DNA of 64,000 nt from Ophiura sarsii. Its lineage: Eukaryota > Echinodermata > Ophiuroidea > Amphilepidida > Ophiuridae. A program made the translations under genes and the position numbers. Shown piece after piece: positions 35,591-46,112 of the stretch. Below the pieces are notes generated by a model. That model saw only the letters and a program-made list of their open reading frames with translations, was not told where the DNA came from and searched no databases. Each line of letters starts with the position of its first letter. Position 1 is the first letter of the stretch. Location of the stretch: NCBI GenBank assembly GCA_035610835.1, contig CM069459.1:23265636-23329635 (forward strand). Direction: 5' to 3'.

Positions 35591-35814
35591 TTAACCCCCT
35601 GGGGTCTACCGGCTGATTTGGCTTCAAAGCAGTATATTGATTGGTTACTCATAACATTATATGAGCCAATCTGGGATGCTGTAAGAAAGGTACCAGTGCT
35701 ACAGCGAGTCAACATACAGAGAAATAGACGCACTATTTTGATTGGTTACTCAGAGGGTTATATCATGCAATGAACCAATCAGAGAGAATGTAAGTGTAGT
35801 CCCCAGTGGGTTAA
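35591..35814. mobile_element. TTAA MITE family 3 (CCCNCTGGGG)
   Basis: TTAA-CCCCCTGGGGTCTAC and GTAGTCCCCAGTGGG-TTAA; inner inverted blocks GATTGGTTACTCA(T/G)A. 224 bp. Confidence 0.75.
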
Positions 35815-36037
35815 ACAATAATGAATTAATGGAAAGTAGTAACCAAGAGTCACAATACGAGGGCGATCAAAAAAGTGCTGTCATTTGACCCATGTTTCTG
35901 AAGATGGCCATACAATCAGGGATACTATTAATTTTGGGATAGGAAAGTCGTATACTAACGTACGTAGCGAAAACGGTCCTTTTGAATATTTGAATAAATT
36001 ATGATAATCGTCTGGAATGCGTCGGTGACCGGCGTAT

Positions 36038-36327
36038 TAGTCAGCATAGAATTGGTGGCGCTGTGCACGCGGTAGATTTACACACAGCTTGCTGTCAAAA
36101 AATGATATTGACACTGGAGTTGGTTATCCAACTCCAGCGGTTTTTGGATGAAATAATTTAATTCTAACGTGTGATGAATTTTATGGGGTCATATAATCAA
36201 AATCCCGGGCAAAATCCATTGTTACATTGAAAGTAATGGAAATTCAAAATTAACGACCGTTCGTGTCTACCATCGTCTGCTACAATCACACCTTATCAGT
36301 ATAGCGCCATCAATTCTATGCTGACTA
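36038..36327. mobile_element. TIR MITE (TAGTCAGCATAGAATTG)
   Basis: TAGTCAGCATAGAATTGGTG and its inverted partner CATCAATTCTATGCTGACTA, both followed inward by GGCGCT. About 290 bp. Confidence 0.85.
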
Positions 36328-37264
36328 AATTTTAATTTAAAAGTGGACCCGATCGGCAAGCTGAGAGGCATACCCCTGATACAATTTCAAAACTACAGTC
36401 ACATTCCCTTGAAGAAGTTTCCCTTGTCTATTCACCGCTGCACCCTCATCCGGGCCCTCATCCTCCACTCTCGAAGCGGTATTCAAGTAGGGATTGTCTC
36501 ATCTCTGAATGTACAGCTTTGGCTAGTTCTTGGATCCTTAAAATGGCCTCTCAGCAATCGTTGATTAGATTGTTGAGAAAGAGTCAGAAGTCACATGAAG
36601 CCAAACTGGGTGATTAGAGTGGATGTTCCTGTGTGAGGTAATCCCCAGTATTTACAGAAGAAGGAGCTAAGAATGTGATGCAAAGGATGACATAACACAA
36701 TAAAGACAATATTGTCTTGTGTAGCTGCCAGCTCGGACTGTCTTTGGTGACAGGACATAATGATCCGCCTTCGTTAAACAGCTTTAAGAACAATTGATTT
36801 TAACATTTGAAATGTTACTATTGATCACAAGTTTTTAATATTTGAATAATAAAACTTGTTGTAATGATGTGAGCTATTGATCAGCACATGTTTTTAAAAA
36901 ATTATTTTCTATAATTAATAATCAATATTTTTAACATGTTCACTTTTTCTTTAACTACAATTAGGCCTATGTGTCAGATAAATGCAAATGCTATTTTTGT
37001 CAAAAGGAATGATGCAATTGTGTACATTTTTAAAATGAGAGGAACAATTCCATTACACTATTCTTATGCTTTATATTGCATACTAGCTGGTCGCAGGTCG
37101 TGGCGATCTTAGGTCGCTCGAGTGGACTATTTGATACAAATCGCTCACAGCAACTCGACAGATCGAGGCAACCAGTCGCGCACGAGTTTAATTGAAGTCA
37201 ACTGCAGCGATCCGGGCATATCGACCTGGTGCGACCTGTCCCAACTTTTGGAAAGTCACGTGAG

Positions 37265-37336
37265 AAGTTACTTAACAGCTGACTTGATTGCATTCGATTG
37301 AAGTTACTTAACAGCTGTCTTGATTGTATTCGATTG
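37265..37336. repeat. 36-bp direct tandem duplication
   Basis: Two adjacent copies of GAAGTTACTTAACAGCTG followed by (A/T)CTTGATTG(C/T)ATTCGATT. Confidence 0.95.
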
Positions 37337-37417
37337 AACAACAGATGGCGTAAATTATTTCAACAGGAGCGACCCAGATCGCAAAGCGACCTTAGTATGT
37401 TATCAGCATACTATTTC

Positions 37418-37640
37418 TTTAATGTCAAAACATCATTGCCCAATTCCAAACCACATAATAACGCATTCAGAGCACGCTCGACCATTCAACACTTCACGCA
37501 TAGACGCAATTTTAACGGGACATTTTTGACAACATCTCCACGCTATAGCTTCACTTATTGTCTGACATATTACCGTATTACCGGGATATTATAACTAATC
37601 TGCCTGTTTAATAATTTGAGTACGGTTGAATTCCTAGTTG
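37418..37640 (+). repeat. Dispersed repeat D, copy 2 (upstream of the LINE)
   Basis: Diverged copy (CGCAATTTTAACGGGACATTT). The LINE reverse transcriptase segment begins about 40 bp after it. Confidence 0.85.
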
Positions 37641-37682
37641 AATAAGTTACTTAAGTAATGTAGGCTACCTATAACAAAACAG

Positions 37683-39455
37683 ATGGTAAATGAAGAGATC
37701 CTAGGAAGGAAGATCAAGCAAGTAGAAAACTCCAACATAAACTGTCAGCATAAAGCATCTTGGGACCTTATCAACGAGATCAGTGGGCGTAAAACAGCTA
37801 AAAAGGGACAGATCAAAGGTGAAACACAGACAGAAAGATTGGAATCCTGGCATACCCACTTCCAGAAACTACTCGGAAATCCCCCTGTCATAACAAATGA
37901 GGATGAAGAAATAAGTCAATTGTTTCAGGAATTTAACATACGAACAGACGCTTTTGATCAGAAAGAATACAACGCTGCCAAGAAGAATATTACTGAAGGC
38001 AAAAGCCCCGGCGAAGACGAGATCCCACCGGAAGTTCTCAAAAGATGTGACCTGGATGATATAATTCTTAACTTCTGCAATGATGCGCTTATAAATGGGA
38101 GAAAACCAGACCAGTGGTCCATACTAAATCTCATCCCAATTCCAAAGAGTGGAGATTTACGAGAAGGAAAGAACTATAGGGGAATCTGCTTATCGTCCAT
38201 TGTAGCAAAAACTTACAACAGGCTGCTCCTTAACAGAATTCGACCTCACCTAGACCCGGTTCTACGAATCAATCAAAATGGTTTTCGCCCAGGTAGATCA
38301 ACAGTGTCTCAAATTCTGGCATTAAGAAGGATAGTAGAGGAAATTAAGAACAACAACCTCATTGCAGCATTGGTCTTCATAGACTTCAAAAAAGCATTTG
38401 ATACCGTCCATCGTGGTAAGATGTTGGATATATTACGAGCCTATGGTGTACCAGAGAGACTAGTGGCTGCCATTGGACTTACATACCAACAAACCAAAGC
38501 ACATGTTACTTCTCCAGATGGCATCACTAAGGACTTCGAAATACAAGCAGGGGTTCTTCAGGGTGATACACTAGCACCGTTTTTGTTCATAATCATCCTA
38601 GACTATGTACTGAGGAAGGCATTGGCAGGAAAAGAAGAGCAACTAGGCTTCACACTTGTTCCCAGGCAAAGTAGAAGAATAGGGCCGCAGACAATTACAG
38701 ACCTCGACTTCGCAGACGACATTGCTCTCCTTGCTGACAATCTACGGGATGCAGAGGAACTACTACATCTGGTGGAAGCAGCTGCGCTTACAGTTGGTCT
38801 TGGGATGAACGCCAAAAAAACAAAGGCAATGCTGTACAAAGAAGCTCCAACACCAATTAAAACACTGGATGGTAATGATCTTGAAATTGTCCAAGACTTC
38901 AAATACCTTGGTGCCTGGATTGCTAGTAGTGAAGAAGATTTCAACATAAGAAAGGCTCAAGCTTGGAAAGCCTGTAACAGCATGACAAAAATATGGAACA
39001 GTAAACTCCCAAGAAACCTGAAAATAAAGCTGTTTACCACCACTGTTGAATCTGTTTTGACCTATGGAGCCGAGACTTGGACACTAACAGCTAAAATGAG
39101 AAAAGCGCTGGATGGTTGCTACACTCGCCTCTTAAGAAAAGCACTTAATGTATCATGGCAATCTCACACCACCAACAAAGATCTATATGGGAACCTGCTA
39201 CCAATATCAGAGAGGCTAAGACGGAGGAGATTAAAATTTGCCGGCCACTGTGCCAGAAGGGAAGAGGAAGCAGTCTCCAAAGTTCTCCTGTGGCAACCCA
39301 AGCATGGACACAAGGCTAGAGGACCACCACGAAAGAATTACATCAAGCTTTTATCAGAGGATACAGGACTAACTAGGCAGGACATGAAAAACTGCATGCT
39401 TGAAAGACCAGTATGGAAGGCCATCACAGAAGTCCGTCCCTTCGGGACGCCTTAA
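37683..39455 (+). mobile_element. Non-LTR retrotransposon (LINE) reverse transcriptase ORF, 5'-truncated but uninterrupted
   Basis: A 590-codon open frame with a complete RT core. In order: NYRGICLSSIVAKTYNRLL (from about residue 164), QNGFRPGRST (198-207), FIDFKKAFDTVH (232-243) with catalytic Asp234, GVLQGDTLAPF (290-300), and FADD (343-346) with Asp345 and Asp346. The C-terminal region RRRRLKFAGHCARR...GPPRKNY follows the style of RTE-like and related LINE tails. The upstream apurinic-endonuclease domain is absent: an in-frame TAA lies at 37656 and unrelated repeat DNA precedes. This is the usual 5' truncation from incomplete target-primed reverse transcription. The lack of stops or frameshifts implies a young insertion. 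A hairpin (GTCCCTTCGGGAC) precedes the stop, and the tail CTTAAGCAAGTAAG follows it. Clade is not certain. Confidence 0.95.
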
Positions 39456-39475
39456 GCAAGTAAGCATAACAAAAC

Positions 39476-40318
39476 ACTATACCTATCAGAATGAGATTGT
39501 AAGTATCTAAGGGGTGTTAACCATAATAATATGAAATTTTTTAAGCGCTGTAACTTTTGAACTATTGCTGTGATCTAAATAAAAGTATACATTTTTGGAA
39601 AGGAGATGAGACAGAGAATTCCTTTCTGGTATCAAATTTCACCAAAAATGCTTATTTGTGTAAAATGTTGACCAACAACTCACTTTTTTGGTTCTACATT
39701 TTTGGACATTTTCCGAAATTGCACCAAAAGCATCTAAAGACACTTCTCTAGGATCGTTTTTTTAATCTTTTCATAAAAATGTTTAGCTTTTAGATGTTTG
39801 ACCAAAAAAAAGTACAACATTGCATTTTTTTAGGTTAAACAAAACAAAAGAAAATCATTTTTTTGGCCAAAATTACAATAATTGATTTCAAGTTTTGAAA
39901 TGTAACTATATAACCACAAAAGTTATCATTTTGGAATAAAAGATTAGGTTATGACCTGGTATGGATATTTTTCTGATTAAAGTCATTATTTAACTCATTT
40001 TCAATTTTTGATTTGTTACTATCAAAATTTAAAATGTTGTACTTGTTTTCGTCTTCCATTATGCCTACATAGCAATCATGGATCAGATTGAAAAGCAAAT
40101 TCTCTAAAAATTGAAGGATTATATAAATAGAGAGAGAGAGTGCATTATTGAAACTATAAACAGTTGAATAATTTGACATATCAATTTATCAAATTCGGAT
40201 AGTGCTGACATTTTGACATCGTTTGATTTTAGGTTGACCGTATCCCTATATGTTAGAGACTAAGGCATTACATATGCCATTTATATCAAGAGCCCTTGAA
40301 ATTCTAAAATTGACACCA
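39476..40318. other. AT-rich spacer, no gene seen
   Basis: Poly-A/T-rich DNA with a short (AG)n at 40128-40140. No coding or TIR pair recognised. Confidence 0.5.
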
Positions 40319-40574
40319 AAATGTTTCCTAAATGTCAGTACATCATTACCCAATTCCCAACCACACATAATATATTCAGCTCACGTTCGACACTTCACGC
40401 ACAGACACAATTTTAACGGGACATTTTTGCCAACATTTTCACGCTATAGCTTCCGGCACTTGTGCTTACTCATATTGACTGACATTTCACCTTATTAGTT
40501 TAATAGCGTGTATAACTATTGCGCCTGTCTAAAAAAATGAGAAAGGTTGAAGTCCTGTGTCACTTCTGTAATGT
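40319..40574 (+). repeat. Dispersed repeat D, copy 3
   Basis: Closest to copy 1. Downstream, GTCACTTCT(G/T)TAAT recurs again at 40815, suggesting a further short fragment. Confidence 0.9.
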
Positions 40575-40851
40575 ACTTTATCTATATTATGAGATGTAGT
40601 GTTAAAAGAATATAAAATACAGCCCAGACAAATTCGTCCATACCGTGCATAAATTGTCTTCGTTGAGCTGAGAACTTTTATTACTGCAATCTAAACTGAA
40701 ATCATTTTCGTGGCTTACTGCAAATTTGCTATCTACCGTAGACAAATCGTCTTGTACAACGAGTGCGCGAGTAACATAAAAGACAGGAAATGTTGAATTC
40801 CTATTTGAATGCTATGTCACTTCTTTAATATACGGTAGGCAATTTAAACCA

Positions 40852-40927
40852 AAATAGTAATAGTAATAGTAGTAGTAATAGAAGTAGTAATAATAATAAT
40901 AATAGTAATAGTAATAGTAATAGTAAT
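40852..40927. repeat. (AAT/AGT)n trinucleotide repeat
   Basis: About 25 triplets of AAT, AGT and related. Confidence 0.95.
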
Positions 40928-41357
40928 TTGTAATTCAGAGAATTGTTTTGATTTGATCCAAAAGAAAAAACCCCATGACAAACATAAAACCACGCCCCAA
41001 AAAAACCCACACACATTTAAAAAACCACATAATTAGATAATTAAAACAGCGAGAAAATGGTGAATTATATGAGCTCAAAATAGCTTACAAAGTAGGAAAT
41101 TTGTTTGTTTGTTGTGTTTGCCTCGTTCTCCAATGACGCGATGACGTCATATCTTGTTTTAATTGTTAAATTATCAGGTGTCCAAAATATGCTTTGTTTG
41201 TCAACTCAACTGCGAAGGTCATGTGCCATTGATGATCATTAACCAGCTATCTTCATGCAAATGGTAATTGTTGGTACATGCTGTTCGCTGGTAGAGTCAT
41301 GTTTTTCATATTTGTAACTTATTGATACCAGAATATAGACGAATGAAAAATAAAATG

Positions 41358-41397
41358 AATGGAAGAAAAGAAAGAAAGAAAGAAAAAAAAAAAAAAA
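41358..41397. repeat. (GAAA)n / poly-A tract
   Basis: GAAAGAAAGAAAGAAAG running into a 15-base A run. Confidence 0.9.
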
Positions 41398-42058
41398 GTG
41401 TCCAAAATATGATATTAAAATATGATATTTCAATATCATGTGATAACAACCTAGCACCTGAAACTCTTTAGATATTATTGGCAAAAGTGTATCTTTCAAC
41501 TTTCAATATCAATGATTTATTCGGGAATGACATTGCTTTATTTCACCATATTGTTACCAAATTAAATATTATGCATTTGGGCAATACATGTTTTTTGTAA
41601 TCATATATTCCCAACCAGGCCCCAGATCAAAAAAATAAAATAAATTAATGTATTGAAACGGCTGTCCCTAACAAACGCCCGAATATGATGCAGATTACGA
41701 GTGGCACATCCAGGCCTTTATTTTACCGAAATACACGCCTATCGGCATGTTCATACGTCCCTCCAACTCATTCTTGAAACAATGGGACTGAAAGACACGA
41801 CATTATTAAACATTCGTGGCTATACAAACAGAACTATCATGCCTATTTTTACAAGAACAATACAACTTCAGGTTCAAAGCAATTTCGATTCAACCACGCT
41901 CGTAAGAGCTAAAGGCCTTTTCGCTATCGGGAACAAGCAACAATCATAGTATTCACACACATTCCTTAATTAAAAAATGCGCGCCTTAAAACCCACACAT
42001 CGTTTCTTTCTTCATATTCTTGCTGACTGCAAACCTTTTTTCCCCCGTCGTACTCTTT

Positions 42059-42278
42059 TAGGCGAGAAAAAAGCCCTGTTCAACGGGCCCGACCGACCAA
42101 ATTTTTTCGAATTTGAGAATTGTTTTTTGGTACACTTGTAAAAAAAATGTGAAAGTGTTTGCTGAGGTTATTGATATCTTTTGGAAAATTTTCGCTGAAA
42201 ATTCACCAAATTGTTCACCAATATTTTGGGGAAGAAGAGAGAAAAGGCCCAACCAATTAACTCTACTTGAGAGGTCCG
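42059..42278. repeat. Dispersed repeat GGACCTCTCAGGT...AACAGG (copy 4, inverted)
   Basis: Reverse-complement copy: ends GCCCTGTTCAACGGGCCCGACCG and ACTTGAGAGGTCC. A further AGAACAGGTTTTTTTCGTCG follows at 42289. The rest of 41400-44163 has no recognised gene; the part nearest 44164 is the presumed promoter and 5' UTR of the Ig gene. Confidence 0.7.
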
Positions 42279-44163
42279 TTGTTTCATAGAACAGGTTTTT
42301 TTCGTCGTCTTACCGTGTCGTCTGTACGTGTCCATGTTGCGCGTCAAATGCTTGTAATTACCCCAGGGTATCTAGAAAAGCCTGCTCATCATCAAGTCCA
42401 TGATTATTTATTTGCAACGCTACATTAACTTCAACTCGATGAATAATGATGAAAGACCGTTCTTTTATTACTCTTATGTTTACTGTTCGCATTCATAACC
42501 AGTCAATATTACTATAATTGTAGAGATATCGTAATTATAAGGAAACTTAGCTTACCTCGCTTAAATAATATTAGAGACTGAAAAACAGTTTTTTTTATTA
42601 CTCGAATTAATAAATGCATATTTACTTGCCATATTAATGACGATGTAATTACCATTAATATTTAAAGTGCATCGTTCGTTGGATGATAACCGTGTACATC
42701 TCATTTTTTATTACCATAATCATGATAATTGTATTACTTTAAAACGGGATAATATCAGAATAATTAAAAGCTTTTGATGATTGAATGTCGATAGACTATA
42801 TCATGCAACGCTTCATAAGCACACGGTTGAGTTGAGAGGCCCGACGCTATATCGTCATCATATCAGACTCCGGTCTGCGAGGAAACGCAAAACCAAAATT
42901 ATGGTAATACATGTGAATTTTTTTAAATCGCGAAAAAAACCACCACACCACCATAATATGTGCATGACTTTAATAACACACCACTATTCGTCTCTGGAGG
43001 CATGAGACTTCTCTTTACTAGCTTCATATAGATCTCGCAATGATGGCAATCAATAATCGTGCAGTAAGTCACTTCAGGGGCTAAGGCGAATATTATTGTA
43101 AGTATTTTCGGAGAGGGCTTCAGCGAGCGAGACGATTTCCTGCAATTGGCATTCTCTCGGCGGACAAAGAAAAGCACGTGCCAGAGTGTAGGGACCCGAT
43201 GTACCAGCATTACCGTAGCTAGCAGGCAAGCCCGAGAGGTCGGGCTCTCTCTGTCGATGTACTACAACTACTACTATTAATATTCGTTATCATTACTGAC
43301 ATCAGGATTATTAGTTGTAAAGTTGTGATGACGGAGGAGAGATGAGTCGAGCGTATTGTAACTGTACTACTAAGCGAGTCTACTGAGAGTTACGATTATC
43401 TTTCCCAAACGAGAACTGTCAATTTGAATACAATTTTTTCTTTCGCTTCGTAACTATGCATTCTGTATCCAAAAGGACACTCGTATTGACTACGGCTTTG
43501 CTGCAAGTTTAACTAGCATCATAATTTATATAGAGAACTCGGAAAATGTTTAACCATCTGTTGGTTGAGCCATTATTCCATACGTGGATGTTTCAAGAAA
43601 TGCACTTGAATTGATTTGTGTACTTCGTTGTTAGGAGTAGCCGTGTATAAGCAACGTGTGAGGATCTTTAAACAACTACGCCTTTTTCCCGTCAGAGTGT
43701 TACTGGTTTTGGGTGAATATACCACTGCATAAAGAAATACATCACTATTTCGTCATTGGCGCAACTACAAGTGAACTATTTTTGTATTCATCCGTACCCG
43801 TGGATGATAGCTGTGTACATGTATCAACCCAAACATGTCACCGTAGTGTGGACATAAGAGCGAATTGAGAAGATGGCTCTTAGCTACAAGCTAAGCTAAG
43901 CTTAAACCTATAGTTTTAGAACTATAATACTAATGCTTCAGTGTTTCAGGTACTATAGACTATCGCAAGTTCAACTGACTCATTTATTTCATAGCTGAAC
44001 TACTAGCTGAACGTCGATACTTCATTGTTGAAGTTCCCGTAGAATTGCATAGTGGGAATTAACTACCAAGAAATCTACCTTGGAATTATTTCAAAACTTT
44101 CATCAAAACTAAGAGATCTAAGTGCGATACATACTAGTACTTTTAGTCTTTTTACACAAACAC

Positions 44164-45414
44164 ATGATGAATCGGTTAACTTTCGACCACATAACCATGG
44201 CAACACTTGTTGTTATTGCTTCGTTCTTCTTGATGGAATGTATGCGTGCCACAGGTGCAACAGGTGCAGCAACTGACCAGACCAGAGTGGTTGCCACGGC
44301 ACCCGTTAACCCAGTCAAAGTTGGCGGGATAATGTCCTTACATTGCCAGGTGTGGAACCTACCCGAGCACAGCCATGTATCGCTATTCGGAACGTTGAAT
44401 GGCAATATGGAGAAGCTAGCGGAAAACGAGTTTGTGTTACCGAATATCGAGGACCGCGTATTCCTGTCTGTTAGGAGAATGGAGGACAGCTCTTCGGTGT
44501 ATTTCCTCTCTATAACAGATGTGACCACTTTGGATGGAGGAATTTTCACATGTAGGGTGACTATATCACATAACACACAGGCGGATGAATTAGTGGACTT
44601 CGATTCGATTGATTTACGAATTTATCACGTACCCGTTGATCCGTACCCGCTGTGTAGTACTTCAAGTAGTCAAATGCCAGTCAAAGTTGGCACCTTTATT
44701 AGAATGAACTGCACCTCGCAAAAGGGCAATCCACCAGTCAACATGGAATGGAGTCGGACGGGGGAAGGATCCCTCCCTGTTCTACCAAGGAAGGTGTTAC
44801 AACAAGGTGATATGTCTTATTCAATTCTCGAGTTTAAAGTGTCGACAAAAGAACACAATGCTATGTTTATATGTACTATATCAAGTGACATGTTTCCCGA
44901 ATTCCAACGCACCTGCCACGTGGGACCTCTACAAGTGGAGTCCGAACCCAACAACGGTGTAAATCCAGGGATTTTACCCCCTACTGTATCATATGGGCTT
45001 ACAACCGCCCAATCTAAAGACAACCATGTGACTCCGCGGATTATCACTCGGCAGGATTGTCTCGCAACCTGTGAGCAGAATAAAGACTCGCAAGTGTTTC
45101 TCTGGATTATCACAACGACTGTCGCAGCTACTCTGGCGCTGATATTCTTCACCATAGGTATGATATTACTGATCAGATACTATCGCCTCCATAGTTCACC
45201 CGGGGTGAATTATTCCACCCCGGGTGGCAAGACATTCCATCCGCAGTCTCGAACGGCTCGCGAGGACACATATGCCGAGTTGGAGAGAAAACCATCGGAT
45301 AAACAATTCTACATGGCCCTTGAGATCAAAGAACATCTAGAGAATATGCCTATGTGTCCCGCCATCAATGATTTGGTCGTGGAAAGACAGTACACTAGAG
45401 GACCCGTTAATTAA
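44164..45414 (+). CDS. Two-Ig-domain type I membrane receptor with ITAM-like tail, intron-free ORF
   Basis: A 416-residue ORF closed upstream by an in-frame TAA at 44119. Three in-frame ATGs are possible: 44164, 44167 and 44197. The last has the best Kozak context (ACCATGG) and would put the signal peptide core LVVIASFFLM at the extreme N-terminus. Numbered from 44164: Ig-like domain 1 at about 47-154 (Cys61 in SLHCQV, Cys130 in DGGIFTC); Ig-like domain 2 at about 165-257 (Cys183 in MNCTS, Trp196, Cys237 in MFICTI), with extra Cys164 and Cys251; a stalk with Cys299 and Cys303; one membrane span at about 311-337; a 79-residue tail. The tail has Y350, Y370 (YAEL), Y383 (YMAL) and Y410. YAEL and YMAL are separated by 9 residues, an ITAM-like arrangement. 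One N-glycosylation sequon is at N182. No family name is recognised; a role as cell-adhesion or immune-type receptor is inferred. No intron interrupts the coding region, which is unusual for Ig-domain genes. Confidence 0.85.
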   Translation: MMNRLTFDHITMATLVVIASFFLMECMRATGATGAATDQTRVVATAPVNPVKVGGIMSLHCQVWNLPEHSHVSLFGTLNGNMEKLAENEFVLPNIEDRVFLSVRRMEDSSSVYFLSITDVTTLDGGIFTCRVTISHNTQADELVDFDSIDLRIYHVPVDPYPLCSTSSSQMPVKVGTFIRMNCTSQKGNPPVNMEWSRTGEGSLPVLPRKVLQQGDMSYSILEFKVSTKEHNAMFICTISSDMFPEFQRTCHVGPLQVESEPNNGVNPGILPPTVSYGLTTAQSKDNHVTPRIITRQDCLATCEQNKDSQVFLWIITTTVAATLALIFFTIGMILLIRYYRLHSSPGVNYSTPGGKTFHPQSRTAREDTYAELERKPSDKQFYMALEIKEHLENMPMCPAINDLVVERQYTRGPVN

Positions 45415-45710
45415 CCATGGCCTTCTCATATTATAATGTTTGTGTTTAATTTGGAGACATAACATTAGTGACATATATATACCGTAAGATCATAATATTC
45501 GAAGGGTACTTTCGATATCTGGTTGCAAAGAAAGAGGTCCTGTTTATTAACCATGGCCTTCTCATATTGTAATTATATCTGTGCATAATTTGGAGACATT
45601 GTGACATACCGTAGGCCTATACGATCATTAAATAATCAAAGGGTACTCTCGATACCATATTTGGTTGTAGAAAGACAGTACATTAAGTGACAACCGTAAG
45701 GTCATCCCAT
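45375..45710 (+). repeat. Tandem duplication across the stop codon and 3' UTR of the Ig gene
   Basis: Two imperfect units, 45375-45520 (146 bp) and 45521-45662 (142 bp), plus a partial third copy from 45663. Shared blocks include TTAACCATGGCCTTCTCATA, TTTGGAGACAT and AGGGTACT(T/C)TCGATA. Unit 1 begins inside the last coding codons (the VVERQYTRGPVN region), so the C-terminal coding sequence was the template and the later copies are untranslated. Confidence 0.8.
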
Positions 45711-45829
45711 GTTTTTATTTTAAAAAAAATTTGTAAGCCATATCTGTCCTCTATCAAATATATTTCATCCCATTAAATTCCACCCTCTAATTCCCGAGAT
45801 ATGGTCTGTTCCGTAACAAGAGTGCGAAT

Positions 45830-46112
45830 ACCACTTTGGCCACTTTTGAAAAGGAATTTCAACTGAAAAACCTGCATTTGAGATTCCAATGATGATTTAT
45901 AGAATACATCAATGTATTGTTTAAAGTACATCTAATATTAAAATATTCTGTGGTTTTCATAGATATTATGGATGAACATATGTTTTTCTGCTCAATTTGA
46001 ACTATTTATCAACATAGGTATATAGATTAGTATTGATTTGATCGAATATGTTCAATTACATACTGAATTGTATTTCTAATAAAAGTGTTCTCTGCACATG
46101 AAAAGTGGCCAA
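45830..46112. repeat. Possible small inverted-repeat element downstream of the Ig gene
   Basis: TTTGGCCACTTTTGAAAAG near 45835 pairs with CATGAAAAGTGGCCAAAG near 46097. A solo CAGGGTGT-type end (GACACACCCTGTA) is at 46295-46307. Between 46320 and 47330 nothing else is recognised. Confidence 0.4.
46078..46083 (+). promoter_or_regulatory. Candidate polyadenylation signal for the Ig gene
   Basis: AATAAA about 660 bp downstream of the Ig-gene stop codon. Further AATAAA hexamers at 46581 and 46741 are alternatives. Which one is used cannot be told from sequence. Confidence 0.3.

Noticed and set aside
38603..38960. Minus-strand frames inside the LINE
   Set aside because: Shadows of the plus-strand reverse transcriptase.
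41701..41949. 82-residue plus-strand frame
   Set aside because: No recognisable motif, no splice or promoter support, and length is within chance for this window.
42923..43210. 95-residue minus-strand frame upstream of the Ig gene
   Set aside because: Unrecognisable, and the region is more plausibly upstream sequence of the Ig gene.
44118..45155. Minus-strand frames of 152 and 112 residues across the Ig gene
   Set aside because: Antisense shadows of the 416-residue ORF, without recognisable features.
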